A stretch of DNA of 6,134 nucleotides, taken from NCBI GenBank assembly GCA_016935045.1, contig JAFGRS010000620.1:1-6134 (forward strand), read 5' to 3'. Below, one piece after another: positions 1 through 5,937 of the stretch. Origin of the DNA: Lentisphaeria bacterium. GTDB lineage: Bacteria; Verrucomicrobiota; Lentisphaeria; Oligosphaerales; JAFGRS01. A model generated the notes under the pieces. That model ran no database searches, was not told the DNA's origin, and saw only the letters and a program-made list of their open reading frames with translations. The first letter of the stretch is position 1. The number at the start of each line of letters is the position of its first letter. The translations under genes and the position numbers were made by a program.

Positions 1-443
1 CCGAGGAAGGTCACCTCGGGGCTGAAGGCATCGTGGGACACGACCCTGCCGGCCCGGGCGACGGCGGCGCCGAGTCGGCGGCGGACTTCGGGTTCCGTCA
101 TGGCTCGGTGGGCGCCGCCGCCGACGATGATCGAGATTTCCCGACCGGGTACCCCCGCGGCGTCGAGTTCCTCCATGACCGCCAGGCAGAGGGTCTCGGC
201 GGGTGTTGGCCTGCGGAAGTCGTCGACCAGGATGGCGGCACTGCGCGCCCCCCGGGCGCTCTGCCGGATGGGGGGAGCGCCGACGGGATGAGCAAAGGCG
301 CGGCGGATGCCCTTCGGTCCCTGGGGCGGGGCCCCGCGGGGGAGGCATAGGGCGGCCTGCCAGCCGGGAGGAAGGGGCAGGGCGACTTCGCGGTCCCGGT
401 GACCCGCGCCCATCCGCAGGCGCACAACCTGCTCGGTGCTCAC
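1..443 (-). CDS. LarA-like (DUF2088) nickel-dependent 2-hydroxyacid racemase/epimerase, N-terminal part
   Basis: The first 147 codons of a LarA-family protein are present; the gene continues past the left edge. The family interconverts stereoisomers of 2-hydroxyacids (lactate in the type member, other hydroxyacids in homologues) in the cytoplasm, using a nickel-pincer nucleotide cofactor. Reading from GTG at 443, residues 71-81 are ILVDDFRRPTP, matching the family's D-x-x-R-P-T-P signature (Asp75 and Arg78 are the likely substrate residues). Residues 107-116 are VGGGAHRAMT, matching the G-x-H-R segment with a probable catalytic His112. The nickel-binding His and the cofactor-attaching Lys would lie further on and cannot be checked. 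The start is chosen because GAGGAG sits 6 nt upstream. It lies 41 nt after the aldolase stop, so the two are probably co-transcribed. Substrate is unknown; lactate racemase proper is only one possibility. No larB/C/E maturation genes are in view. Confidence 0.8.
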   Translation of the reverse strand, partial: MSTEQVVRLRMGAGHRDREVALPLPPGWQAALCLPRGAPPQGPKGIRRAFAHPVGAPPIRQSARGARSAAILVDDFRRPTPAETLCLAVMEELDAAGVPGREISIIVGGGAHRAMTEPEVRRRLGAAVARAGRVVSHDAFSPEVTFL

Positions 444-449
444 GGCGTT

Positions 450-455
450 CTCCTC
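450..455 (-). promoter_or_regulatory. Ribosome binding site GAGGAG for the LarA-like gene
   Basis: On the minus strand GAGGAG is followed by the 6-nt spacer AACGCC and then GTG at 443. This near-ideal Shine-Dalgarno sequence fixes a GTG start that a search for ATG starts only would miss. Confidence 0.75.
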
Positions 456-484
456 ATCTCGGTACACGAGCGGGAGGGCGTGCC

Positions 485-1159
485 TCAGAAGCGTCCATAG
501 GGCATGTTCCCCACGGCGATGCGCACGTCGAGGTCCCGAGTCCGTTCGACGACATGCTGCTGGAGGTCCTCGATGGCAGCGAACGGGGACCCCGGGTTGG
601 CTGCCAGGTTGAGGGAGAGGTCCACGGCGCCGAAGAGCACCAGGTGGACTTCCGGCGGCAGCAGGTCGCGGATGCGGAGCGCCGCCTGCGCGGACTCGAT
701 CTGGATGGCGAGGATGCCGTTGGCGTTCCACCAGGCGGCGTACTCGGCGGGGCTCTGGCCGGGGCCGTATCCGTAGGCCCAGCGCAGGCCGCAACTGCGG
801 TTGCCCACGGGCGGGTAGTAGACATTGGCCACGGCCTCCCGCACGGTCTCGGGGGTCTCGACCATGGGTACCAGGACCCCCGCCGCGCCGAAGTCCAGCA
901 GGCGCCCGAGCTGCCAGACCGCGGCCGGGTGCGGCGCGCGCAGCAGGATAGGGACGCCCGCCGCCCTGGCCGCGGCGAGGAAGGCGATCAGGCGGGTTTC
1001 TTCGTAGGGACCGTGCTGGAGGTCCACCAGGGCCATGTCCCAGCCCTGCCCGGCGGCCTTGCGGGGGATGTCATCCTGGGGCAACTCGACGGAGAGGAGC
1101 CCGATGTGGAGGGGTCCCCCCGAACGCAACAGCTCACGCAGATTCATGTTTGCACCCAT
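485..1159 (-). CDS. HpcH/HpaI-family (class II, metal-dependent) aldolase, C-terminally short
   Basis: This 224-residue cytoplasmic protein belongs to the pyruvate-dependent aldolases that cleave 2-keto-3-deoxy acids into pyruvate and an aldehyde (HpaI, GarL, RhmA relatives). Visible landmarks are DMALVDLQHGPYE (residues 41-53, catalytic-base His49), LLRAP (Arg74, pyruvate-binding), GAAGVLVPMVET (91-102), YYPPVGNRS (114-122), AIQIES with metal ligand Glu155, and LFGAVDLS with metal ligand Asp180. The active-site set is therefore complete. Family members usually run to about 250-260 residues. Here the protein stops at NMPYGRF, just after the seventh strand, so the last strand and helix of the barrel appear absent. 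Start is uncertain: ATG at 1159 has only a weak GGGA upstream, and ATG at 1147 (MNLREL) fits the usual family N-terminus equally well. Neighbours are a sugar esterase upstream and a LarA homologue 41 nt downstream, which fits sugar-acid breakdown. The exact substrate cannot be read from sequence. Confidence 0.88.
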   Translation of the reverse strand: MGANMNLRELLRSGGPLHIGLLSVELPQDDIPRKAAGQGWDMALVDLQHGPYEETRLIAFLAAARAAGVPILLRAPHPAAVWQLGRLLDFGAAGVLVPMVETPETVREAVANVYYPPVGNRSCGLRWAYGYGPGQSPAEYAAWWNANGILAIQIESAQAALRIRDLLPPEVHLVLFGAVDLSLNLAANPGSPFAAIEDLQQHVVERTRDLDVRIAVGNMPYGRF

Positions 1160-1266
1160 TGTTTCCCAAGGGATCCAGACCTCACATACGGTCGCAGACG
1201 GAACGCCTGCTCTGTGGCCTCACGCCCGGCGCCGGCAGGCCTCTTCCGGTCACCGGCCAAGCCGGC

Positions 1267-2190
1267 CTACGGCGCCGGCGCGGCAGGTGGTTTCAGGAAT
1301 CCCTGTGCCTCGAGCCAGGCGCGGCAGGCAGCGGGCCAGCCGCACGTCCCCGGGACCGTGATGGCCAGCCCCAGGCCGTGGCCGCCCTTGCGGTAGATGT
1401 GCAGCTCGGCCGGGACCTTGACGCGTCGCAGTGCCTGGTAAAACGCGGTGCTGTTCTCGGCCGGAACGCCGCGGTCCTCGTCCGTGTGGAAGAGGAACGT
1501 GGGCGGCGTCTGGGCTGTCACCTGTTTCTCGTTGGACAGACTGCGCACGAGTTCGGGCGGCGCGTCCTTGCCGATCAGGTTCCATTGGGAGCCGTAGTGG
1601 GTGAATGGTTCTCCGAAGGCGATGACCGCATAGCACAGCACCAGGAAATCGGGCCGGCAACTGACCCGCTCGATGGGGTCTTCGGCCCGGGGGTCGCCGG
1701 GGTCGAAGTGGGTACCCGCGGTGGACGCCAAATGGCCGCCGGCGGAGAACCCGAGGATGCCGATGCGATCCGGGGCGATGCCGAGTTCGGCCCCCCGGGC
1801 GCGAAGGGTACGGATAGCGCGCTGGGCGTCCTGCAACGGCGCCGGATGTCCATAGCCCTTGCCCCGCATGCGGTACTCGAGCATGACGCCGGCAACGCCG
1901 AAGGAGTTGAGCCAGGCGCCGATGTCGCGGCCTTCGTGGCCGGTGGCCAACCCGTGATAGCCCCCTCCCGGGCAGATGACGATGGCTGTGCCCGTGGCCT
2001 GTTCCGGGGCCGGCAGAAAGTACGTCAAGGTCGGCTTGTCCTTCGGCTCGTCCCCGGTGGCGCCCGGTGCTCCCGAGGGCCACAGCAGTTCCGTGGTGGG
2101 GGTGGCGGCCGTTGCACAGGCCATGGACATGCCACAGCCGCAGGCGGCGAAGAGGCGTTGGAGGAGGGGGCCGGTGGATGGATGGTTCAT
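1267..2190 (-). CDS. Secreted alpha/beta-hydrolase esterase (BD-FAE / acetylxylan-esterase-like)
   Basis: A 307-residue serine hydrolase of the lipase/carbohydrate-esterase type, probably removing acyl groups from a polysaccharide or its oligomers outside the cytoplasm. Residues 1-30 (MNHPSTGPLLQRLF, then a small-residue stretch ending ACATAAT) look like an export signal, though the hydrophobic core is weak. The oxyanion-hole segment is CPGGGYHGLA (73-82), the nucleophile elbow is GFSAGGHLAS with Ser149, the acid is probably Asp239 in HTDEDRGVP, and the base is His271 in KGGHGLGL. All triad members are present and length is normal. ATG at 2190 is chosen because the product then begins with a plausible signal peptide. 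GGAG lies 12 nt upstream, a longer spacing than usual. The frame stays open to an ATG at 2370, but that stretch is the inverted-repeat-rich leader and has no family similarity. The gene lies 291 nt after the lyase stop and 107 nt before the aldolase. Confidence 0.87.
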   Translation of the reverse strand: MNHPSTGPLLQRLFAACGCGMSMACATAATPTTELLWPSGAPGATGDEPKDKPTLTYFLPAPEQATGTAIVICPGGGYHGLATGHEGRDIGAWLNSFGVAGVMLEYRMRGKGYGHPAPLQDAQRAIRTLRARGAELGIAPDRIGILGFSAGGHLASTAGTHFDPGDPRAEDPIERVSCRPDFLVLCYAVIAFGEPFTHYGSQWNLIGKDAPPELVRSLSNEKQVTAQTPPTFLFHTDEDRGVPAENSTAFYQALRRVKVPAELHIYRKGGHGLGLAITVPGTCGWPAACRAWLEAQGFLKPPAAPAP

Positions 2191-2194
2191 GTTC

Positions 2195-2205
2195 GAGACG
2201 GTCTC
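2195..2205. repeat. Short inverted repeat GAGACGGTCTC over the esterase ribosome binding site
   Basis: GAGAC and GTCTC flank a single G. On the minus strand this covers part of the only Shine-Dalgarno-like GGAG (2203-2206) and ends 4 nt before the esterase ATG. It could be a small operator or could influence access to the start, but at 11 nt it could also be chance. Confidence 0.3.
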
Positions 2206-2235
2206 CGTGTTTGCGTTGCCTGCGCTGCTCCGGGG

Positions 2236-2251
2236 GATCGTGGCGACGATC
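2236..2251. repeat. Perfect inverted repeat GATCGT-GGCG-ACGATC in the esterase leader
   Basis: Six-base perfect arms are separated by GGCG. The core ATCGT/ACGAT recurs in both arms of the larger inverted repeat a few bases away (2258-2262 and 2328-2332), so this stretch may hold several copies of one protein-binding half-site. The function is unknown. Confidence 0.4.
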
Positions 2252-2257
2252 GTGCCA

Positions 2258-2332
2258 ATCGTCCCAGAGGAGTCTGCAGATACCCGAGTGTGCCCGCGGC
2301 GACGCGGGCGCTGCAGACCATTCCGGGACGAT
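2258..2332. repeat. Nested 75-nt inverted repeat between the lyase and esterase genes
   Basis: The outer arms are 22 nt (2258-2279 and 2311-2332). Each arm carries two perfectly complementary 8-nt blocks, ATCGTCCC with GGGACGAT and GTCTGCAG with CTGCAGAC, separated by 6 nt; 18 of 22 positions pair exactly. The 31-nt interior holds a second stem, GCCCGC (2292-2297) with GCGGGC (2304-2309), around the loop GGCGAC. There is no T-run on either side, so it does not look like a simple intrinsic terminator. It lies 68 nt upstream of the esterase start, so it would fold in that leader RNA or serve as a dyad DNA site. Possible identities are a regulatory RNA structure, an operator, or a remnant of a small mobile repeat. 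Confidence 0.6.
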
Positions 2333-2337
2333 CCGTA

Positions 2338-2366
2338 ACAGTAGCGTGTTCGGGTGCATTTGTCAG
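2338..2366 (-). promoter_or_regulatory. Weak candidate promoter for the esterase
   Basis: On the minus strand CTGACA (2361-2366) is one mismatch from the sigma70 -35 consensus. It is followed after 17 nt by TACTGT (2338-2343), a poor -10 match of 3 of 6. If real, transcription would begin near 2331, at the edge of the nested inverted repeat, so the leader RNA would start with that hairpin. The match is weak and the site is only a suggestion. Confidence 0.2.
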
Positions 2367-2481
2367 CCATGGCAGGGCGACGAGGGGTAACCCGTCAGTC
2401 CTCCCCGGGCATCTCGTCCGCCGGAGAACGGGACGCTGCCGGGCGGGTCGGTGGCGTTGGCCGCCAGTGCTGGAGGGTCCT

Positions 2482-5400
2482 TCAGGGCTCTGCCATGGTG
2501 TCCGCATCGGCCCCGGGCCGTTCGCGGTGGAACCAGGAACCGGGCAGGGGCTGTCGGGGGAGATCCGGCCCTTCCACCTCGATGCTGAGTGGGTCCGTGT
2601 GCTGTGAGCGCTTGACCGCGATGCGCAGTTGGTGCCAGCCGGACTGCAGCACCGCCGATCCGGCCCCACGGCCACTGGTATAGGTGCACTCCGCCACCGC
2701 CGGCAGTTCGAGATCACGAGCCGGATTGCGGAGGAACAGGCGCAGGCCGTGGGGGCTCGCGACGTGGAAGGTATAGCAGCCGTCGCGGGGCACATGCAGG
2801 TAGCCGTCGAAGACGAGGGCGCCCTGGTGGCCGTGGCCGAGGGGGTCGTCGGGCACGACATCGAGGGTGGTGGTCTGTCCGGTTGCCCTCGGCGCGACAT
2901 CCGCCTGCCAGGTCAGGTCGTAGAGTCGCGACCAGCTCGTGCGCCGGGCCCACTTCCACCGCAGTCCCGGTTCGAGCCCTTGATCGTGGGACCGGTCGGG
3001 GGGCCGCGCCGTCCAGCGTCCCGCGGGGAACGCCGCCAAGTCCAGGGCCGGGGTCAAGGTGGGGTCGGGGTCCTGTTCCGCGTTTGCCGGAATGGCGATA
3101 CCCGTTGCACGCCAGCTCCCGTCGGGGTCCTGGCGGAACTCGAAGCACCCCCCCGCCGCGTGGATCCGGTGTCCGCCGGGCGCCGTGAGGCTTGATCCGC
3201 CCCGTACGATGCCGGCTACGGCAGCGCCCTGCCGCCAGACCAGCAGGAGCGTTGCGTCCGCGACCAGGCCGTCGGCTTCGAGGGAGGTCGACGTCCGGGC
3301 GCCGCGCACCAGGAGTCGCCCCCCGGTCCGGGTCCGCGCGTCGCATCCGGCCACACCCCGTTCGGGTGCGTCCCGGGACACCGTGTCCGCAAGGGGTCCC
3401 GGTTGCAGGGCGTCGCTGGCTGCCACGATGGTGAGGAGGAGACTGCCGTCTTCACTCGACCAGGAGGCGTGCACGTCCGGCGCGGGGATTGCGTCGCCGA
3501 TGCCGCGTGCGAACCAGCCCAGGCGGTGATCGCGGTCGCCGACGTACTTGCTGTAGGCGACGGTCCCTGGCCCGAAGTGGTGGAAGGCCACATTCGGACC
3601 CTCGGGATCGGCGGTGGACAGGACCCGCGCACTGGGGTCGAGCCGGAACTGGTCCGGCTGGAATCCCGCCGCGGACAGGCGGATGTCGGTCTCCTCCACG
3701 TGCGGGAGAAAATTCCACACCTGGGAGTAGCGGCGGACGTCTTCGGTTTCGGCGAGCATGCGGTCGACGAGGACCCAGAGCCCGGCCTCGCGCAGGAAGA
3801 CCACCACCCGCTCGTGCGCGACCGATGTGTCCACCTTCCCGGCAGCGCTGCCGCCGGTCGGTTCGTAGCCGCCGCGGTAGATGCCGTCCACGAGGTCGAA
3901 GTGCCGCGAGGTATGCCAGCGACTGGCCACCGGCGTGAGCGGCGCGCGTCGGTATCGTCGCTGCGCCTTTGCCTGGGAGTTGCCGTCCACCAGCACCGTG
4001 TTGCACTTCAGGGAGGATGCCTCGCTCAGGTAGGCGTCGGCATGCTCGAAGTCCGGCGAGCGTCTGTAGCCGTAGGTCGGCGGCCCGGCAACGACGGCAA
4101 GCTGGCGCCCGAAGGCGAGGATCTGGACGGCCAGGGCGTCGCGCATCGAGTGGCCCGTGTGGGAACGCCCGTTCATGAAGAAGAGATACCGGCTCGACAG
4201 GTCCCAGCCGTCGCGCATGACGAAGAAGCCGCTGTAGGGATACGCGGTCGAGAGATAGGGCTGCGGCCGCAGGGGCTCGACGCCCGTCTGCCCGCCCGAG
4301 GCGAAGTGTCTGTCGATCCAGGTGGGATCGCTCCAGAACGGTTTGCCGTGCGCGTGATGCCCGTTGCCCACCTGCGGCAGGCTCCCCAGAGGAGTCTGCA
4401 GCCCGTCGTTCATCCTGCGCCGCGCGGCGGCCCGTTCGCGCATCTTCGCGACCAACGGCAGATCCTCTCCCGCAAGGAAATCCGCCACCTCTTCGAGGCC
4501 CTTCATGTCCTCCCGGTTGTAGTTGAAGGAGTGTTCGAGACTGCCCCCGTCGGGCAGGAAGTTGTTTTCGAGCAACTCGGTATAGGCACGGTCGATCATC
4601 TCTCCGAGCTGCGGCGCCTTGCGGATGTTCGGGAAGGACTTCCAGAGCATGGCCAGGGCTTTCAGCCCGGTCGAGCGTTGGTTGGGCACGGCGCCCGACT
4701 CCAGGCAGAACCAGAGCAGTTGCGAGGCGTGGTGTTCGTAGCCCGACAGCGCGATCTGCGCCAGCCAGACCGGGTCGATGAGTTCGAGTCGTTCGCGGGG
4801 GACCTCCGCGTCGCGCGGGCCGAGCACGTTTCCCCATTCGTCCGCCTTGTCGGTTCCCAGGCACTTGGCAAACCCGGCGGTCACGAGCAGGATGTTTTTG
4901 AGGCGCCAGCCCGTTTCCAGTGCATTGACGTTGTGGCGCCAGTCGGGGAGGTCCTCGAACAAGGTCCGCGGCAGGGGCCCGTCGCCGCCGAGCCGTTCAC
5001 GGTACAGGCGCCGGAAGTTGGGATGGCTGGTGGCGCAGAAATCGGCCATGCGCTCGAAGGCGTTGGCGAGGTAGTGCGGGTCGTCGGTTTCCCAGAAGAG
5101 GTAGACCAGCGACGGGAAAGGGTATTCGAAGTTCCCCTTGGTGATGCGTTCCGCGGCGCCGTCCCGGCCGACCCGGTCGGGATGCCATTGCGAGAGTTCC
5201 GCCTCGGTCGCGCGGCCGCAGTACCACTTCGCCTCCGTCTTGGGACGAACGTGCCCCTTGTAGCCATGCCAGCCGTAGGTCCCGAAGTCACGCGCCCGCA
5301 TCCGGCGCACGGCCAGGTCCCGCCACAGGGCCAGCGCCGCGGTGTAATCGCCCTTGCCCACGTGGTCCGCGACGCCCGCCATCTCCGGCCGGGCCAGGTC

Positions 5401-5496
5401 GATGTGCGCGAAGAAGGCCTCGGCCCGGAACGCCTCCGCGTACGCGGTCGCGCCACACGCTGCCAGTACCTGGAGCCATCTGGGGAACCGTCTCAT
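2482..5496 (-). CDS. Secreted heparinase II/III-like polysaccharide lyase with C-terminal PA14-type domain
   Basis: A 1004-residue protein, probably exported, that resembles heparinase II/III and alginate-lyase families, which cleave uronic-acid polysaccharides by beta-elimination. MRRFPRWLQVLAACGATAYA looks like a short signal peptide. Residues 36-360 form the alpha/alpha-toroid part: GKGDYTAALALWRDLA (48-63), PNQRSTGLKALAMLWKSFPN (271-290) and DGGSLEHSFNYNRED (316-330). Residues 422-475 begin the beta-sandwich with HTGHSMRDALAVQI (446-459) and FGRQLAVVAGPPTYG, equivalent to the family's GHxHxD-type segment. Residues 885-992 resemble a PA14 carbohydrate-binding domain: FDGYLHVPRDGCYTFHVAS, GLRLFLRN, GWHQLRIAVK and the closing EVEGPDLPRQPLPGSWF. 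Residues 700-880 I do not recognise. Where many relatives have Tyr-His in the toroid motif, this protein has NYN, so activity is not assured. ATG at 5496 is supported by GGAGG 8 nt upstream, although the frame is open further. The polymer substrate cannot be inferred. Confidence 0.78.
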   Translation of the reverse strand: MRRFPRWLQVLAACGATAYAEAFRAEAFFAHIDLARPEMAGVADHVGKGDYTAALALWRDLAVRRMRARDFGTYGWHGYKGHVRPKTEAKWYCGRATEAELSQWHPDRVGRDGAAERITKGNFEYPFPSLVYLFWETDDPHYLANAFERMADFCATSHPNFRRLYRERLGGDGPLPRTLFEDLPDWRHNVNALETGWRLKNILLVTAGFAKCLGTDKADEWGNVLGPRDAEVPRERLELIDPVWLAQIALSGYEHHASQLLWFCLESGAVPNQRSTGLKALAMLWKSFPNIRKAPQLGEMIDRAYTELLENNFLPDGGSLEHSFNYNREDMKGLEEVADFLAGEDLPLVAKMRERAAARRRMNDGLQTPLGSLPQVGNGHHAHGKPFWSDPTWIDRHFASGGQTGVEPLRPQPYLSTAYPYSGFFVMRDGWDLSSRYLFFMNGRSHTGHSMRDALAVQILAFGRQLAVVAGPPTYGYRRSPDFEHADAYLSEASSLKCNTVLVDGNSQAKAQRRYRRAPLTPVASRWHTSRHFDLVDGIYRGGYEPTGGSAAGKVDTSVAHERVVVFLREAGLWVLVDRMLAETEDVRRYSQVWNFLPHVEETDIRLSAAGFQPDQFRLDPSARVLSTADPEGPNVAFHHFGPGTVAYSKYVGDRDHRLGWFARGIGDAIPAPDVHASWSSEDGSLLLTIVAASDALQPGPLADTVSRDAPERGVAGCDARTRTGGRLLVRGARTSTSLEADGLVADATLLLVWRQGAAVAGIVRGGSSLTAPGGHRIHAAGGCFEFRQDPDGSWRATGIAIPANAEQDPDPTLTPALDLAAFPAGRWTARPPDRSHDQGLEPGLRWKWARRTSWSRLYDLTWQADVAPRATGQTTTLDVVPDDPLGHGHQGALVFDGYLHVPRDGCYTFHVASPHGLRLFLRNPARDLELPAVAECTYTSGRGAGSAVLQSGWHQLRIAVKRSQHTDPLSIEVEGPDLPRQPLPGSWFHRERPGADADTMAEP

Positions 5497-5768
5497 GGTG
5501 TGCGCCTCCGCGTATTCCTGCGGCCGGATGCCGACCTTGGGCCGGTGTCGCGACGGCCGCGAACCCGGCGGCTGAAGTCCGCATCGGTTCGGTTCGGCCC
5601 ATGCCGTGCGCAGCGTCCGGTCGATGACCTCCGGCCGATCCCGGAAGTGTGTCCCTCTGGGCTTCCTGGCGGACATGTCCTGGCGAGCACTTCGTGAGGG
5701 AACATGGCACCGCTTCCCGTCGTCTTCCAGGGCGTGCCGCGGGATCAGGTCCCGCGCGACCCGGCGAA
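5497..5768. other. Upstream region of the lyase gene, no gene seen
   Basis: Apart from the ribosome binding site at its left end, I see no convincing promoter, RNA gene or coding region. The minus frame in phase with the lyase is open, but its translation is basic and low-complexity (rich in Arg, Pro and Gly) with no recognisable motif. Confidence 0.5.
5505..5509 (-). promoter_or_regulatory. Ribosome binding site GGAGG for the lyase-like gene
   Basis: GGAGG on the minus strand is followed by the 8-nt spacer CGCACACC and ATG at 5496. It decides the start, since the same frame is open through to the right edge of the window. Confidence 0.75.
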
Positions 5769-5919
5769 CCGGCTCCCCGCCGCCACTGTCCTTGCGGCAG
5801 TGGAGCGCCGATTCGGGCAGGAGGAGCGCGGCCGCGCCCGGCTCCCCGCCGCCACTGTCCTTGCGGCAGTGGAGCGCCGATTCGGGCAGAGCGAGGACGG
5901 TGGCGCCCGGCTCCCCGCC
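5769..5919. repeat. 69-bp tandem direct repeat, two copies plus a partial third, each with a hairpin
   Basis: Copy 1 begins at 5769, copy 2 at 5838 and the partial copy 3 at 5907, an exact 69-nt period. The first 52 nt of copies 1 and 2 (5769-5820 and 5838-5889) are identical. The remaining 17 nt are diverged apart from a shared GCGCC before the next copy. Copy 3 shares the first 13 nt, CCGGCTCCCCGCC. Each full copy carries the stem CCACTG/CAGTGG around a 9-nt loop (5783-5803 and 5852-5872). GTGGAGCGCCG of copies 1 and 2 recurs inverted as CGGCGCTCCAC at 5927-5937, just after the partial copy. Since 69 is a multiple of three, the array also translates as a 23-residue repeat containing ESALHCRKDSGGGEPG on the minus strand, but I see no start signal for a protein. 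It may be a REP-like interspersed element. Confidence 0.85.
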
Positions 5920-5937
5920 CTCCGAGCGGCGCTCCAC

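Noticed and set aside
98..427. 109-codon ATG-started minus frame overlapping the LarA-like gene
   Set aside because: It is out of frame with the GTG-started LarA homologue, which has the family motifs and a proper ribosome binding site; this frame gives a Pro/Arg/Ser-rich product.
1261..1279. GCCGGC/GCCGGC hairpin around the esterase stop as a transcription terminator
   Set aside because: The stem is only 6 bp, overlaps the coding end and is not followed by a T-run on the minus strand; such palindromes are frequent at this GC content.
203..1396. 397-codon open frame on the plus strand opposite the aldolase and LarA-like genes
   Set aside because: The minus strand carries conserved catalytic motifs in both genes; the plus product shows none.
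2191..2370. 60-codon N-terminal extension of the esterase from ATG at 2370
   Set aside because: The extension would be encoded by the inverted-repeat region, has no family similarity, and would bury the signal-peptide-like segment that follows the ATG at 2190.
2452..2466. TGGCG/CGCCA hairpin 16 nt after the lyase stop as a terminator
   Set aside because: Five base pairs with no U-tract is too weak to call.
1150..2607. 485-codon open frame on the plus strand opposite the esterase
   Set aside because: Low-complexity Arg/Gly/Ala-rich product with no family signature; it runs antisense through the esterase and across the intergenic repeats.
3403..5697. 764-codon open frame on the plus strand opposite the lyase gene
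   Set aside because: It is the antisense shadow of a GC-rich gene: no recognisable motif, and the opposite strand encodes a protein with clear domains and a strong ribosome binding site.
5769..5937. CRISPR array
   Set aside because: Only two full copies with 17-nt diverged remainders; repeat length of 52 nt and lack of proper spacers or cas genes do not fit.
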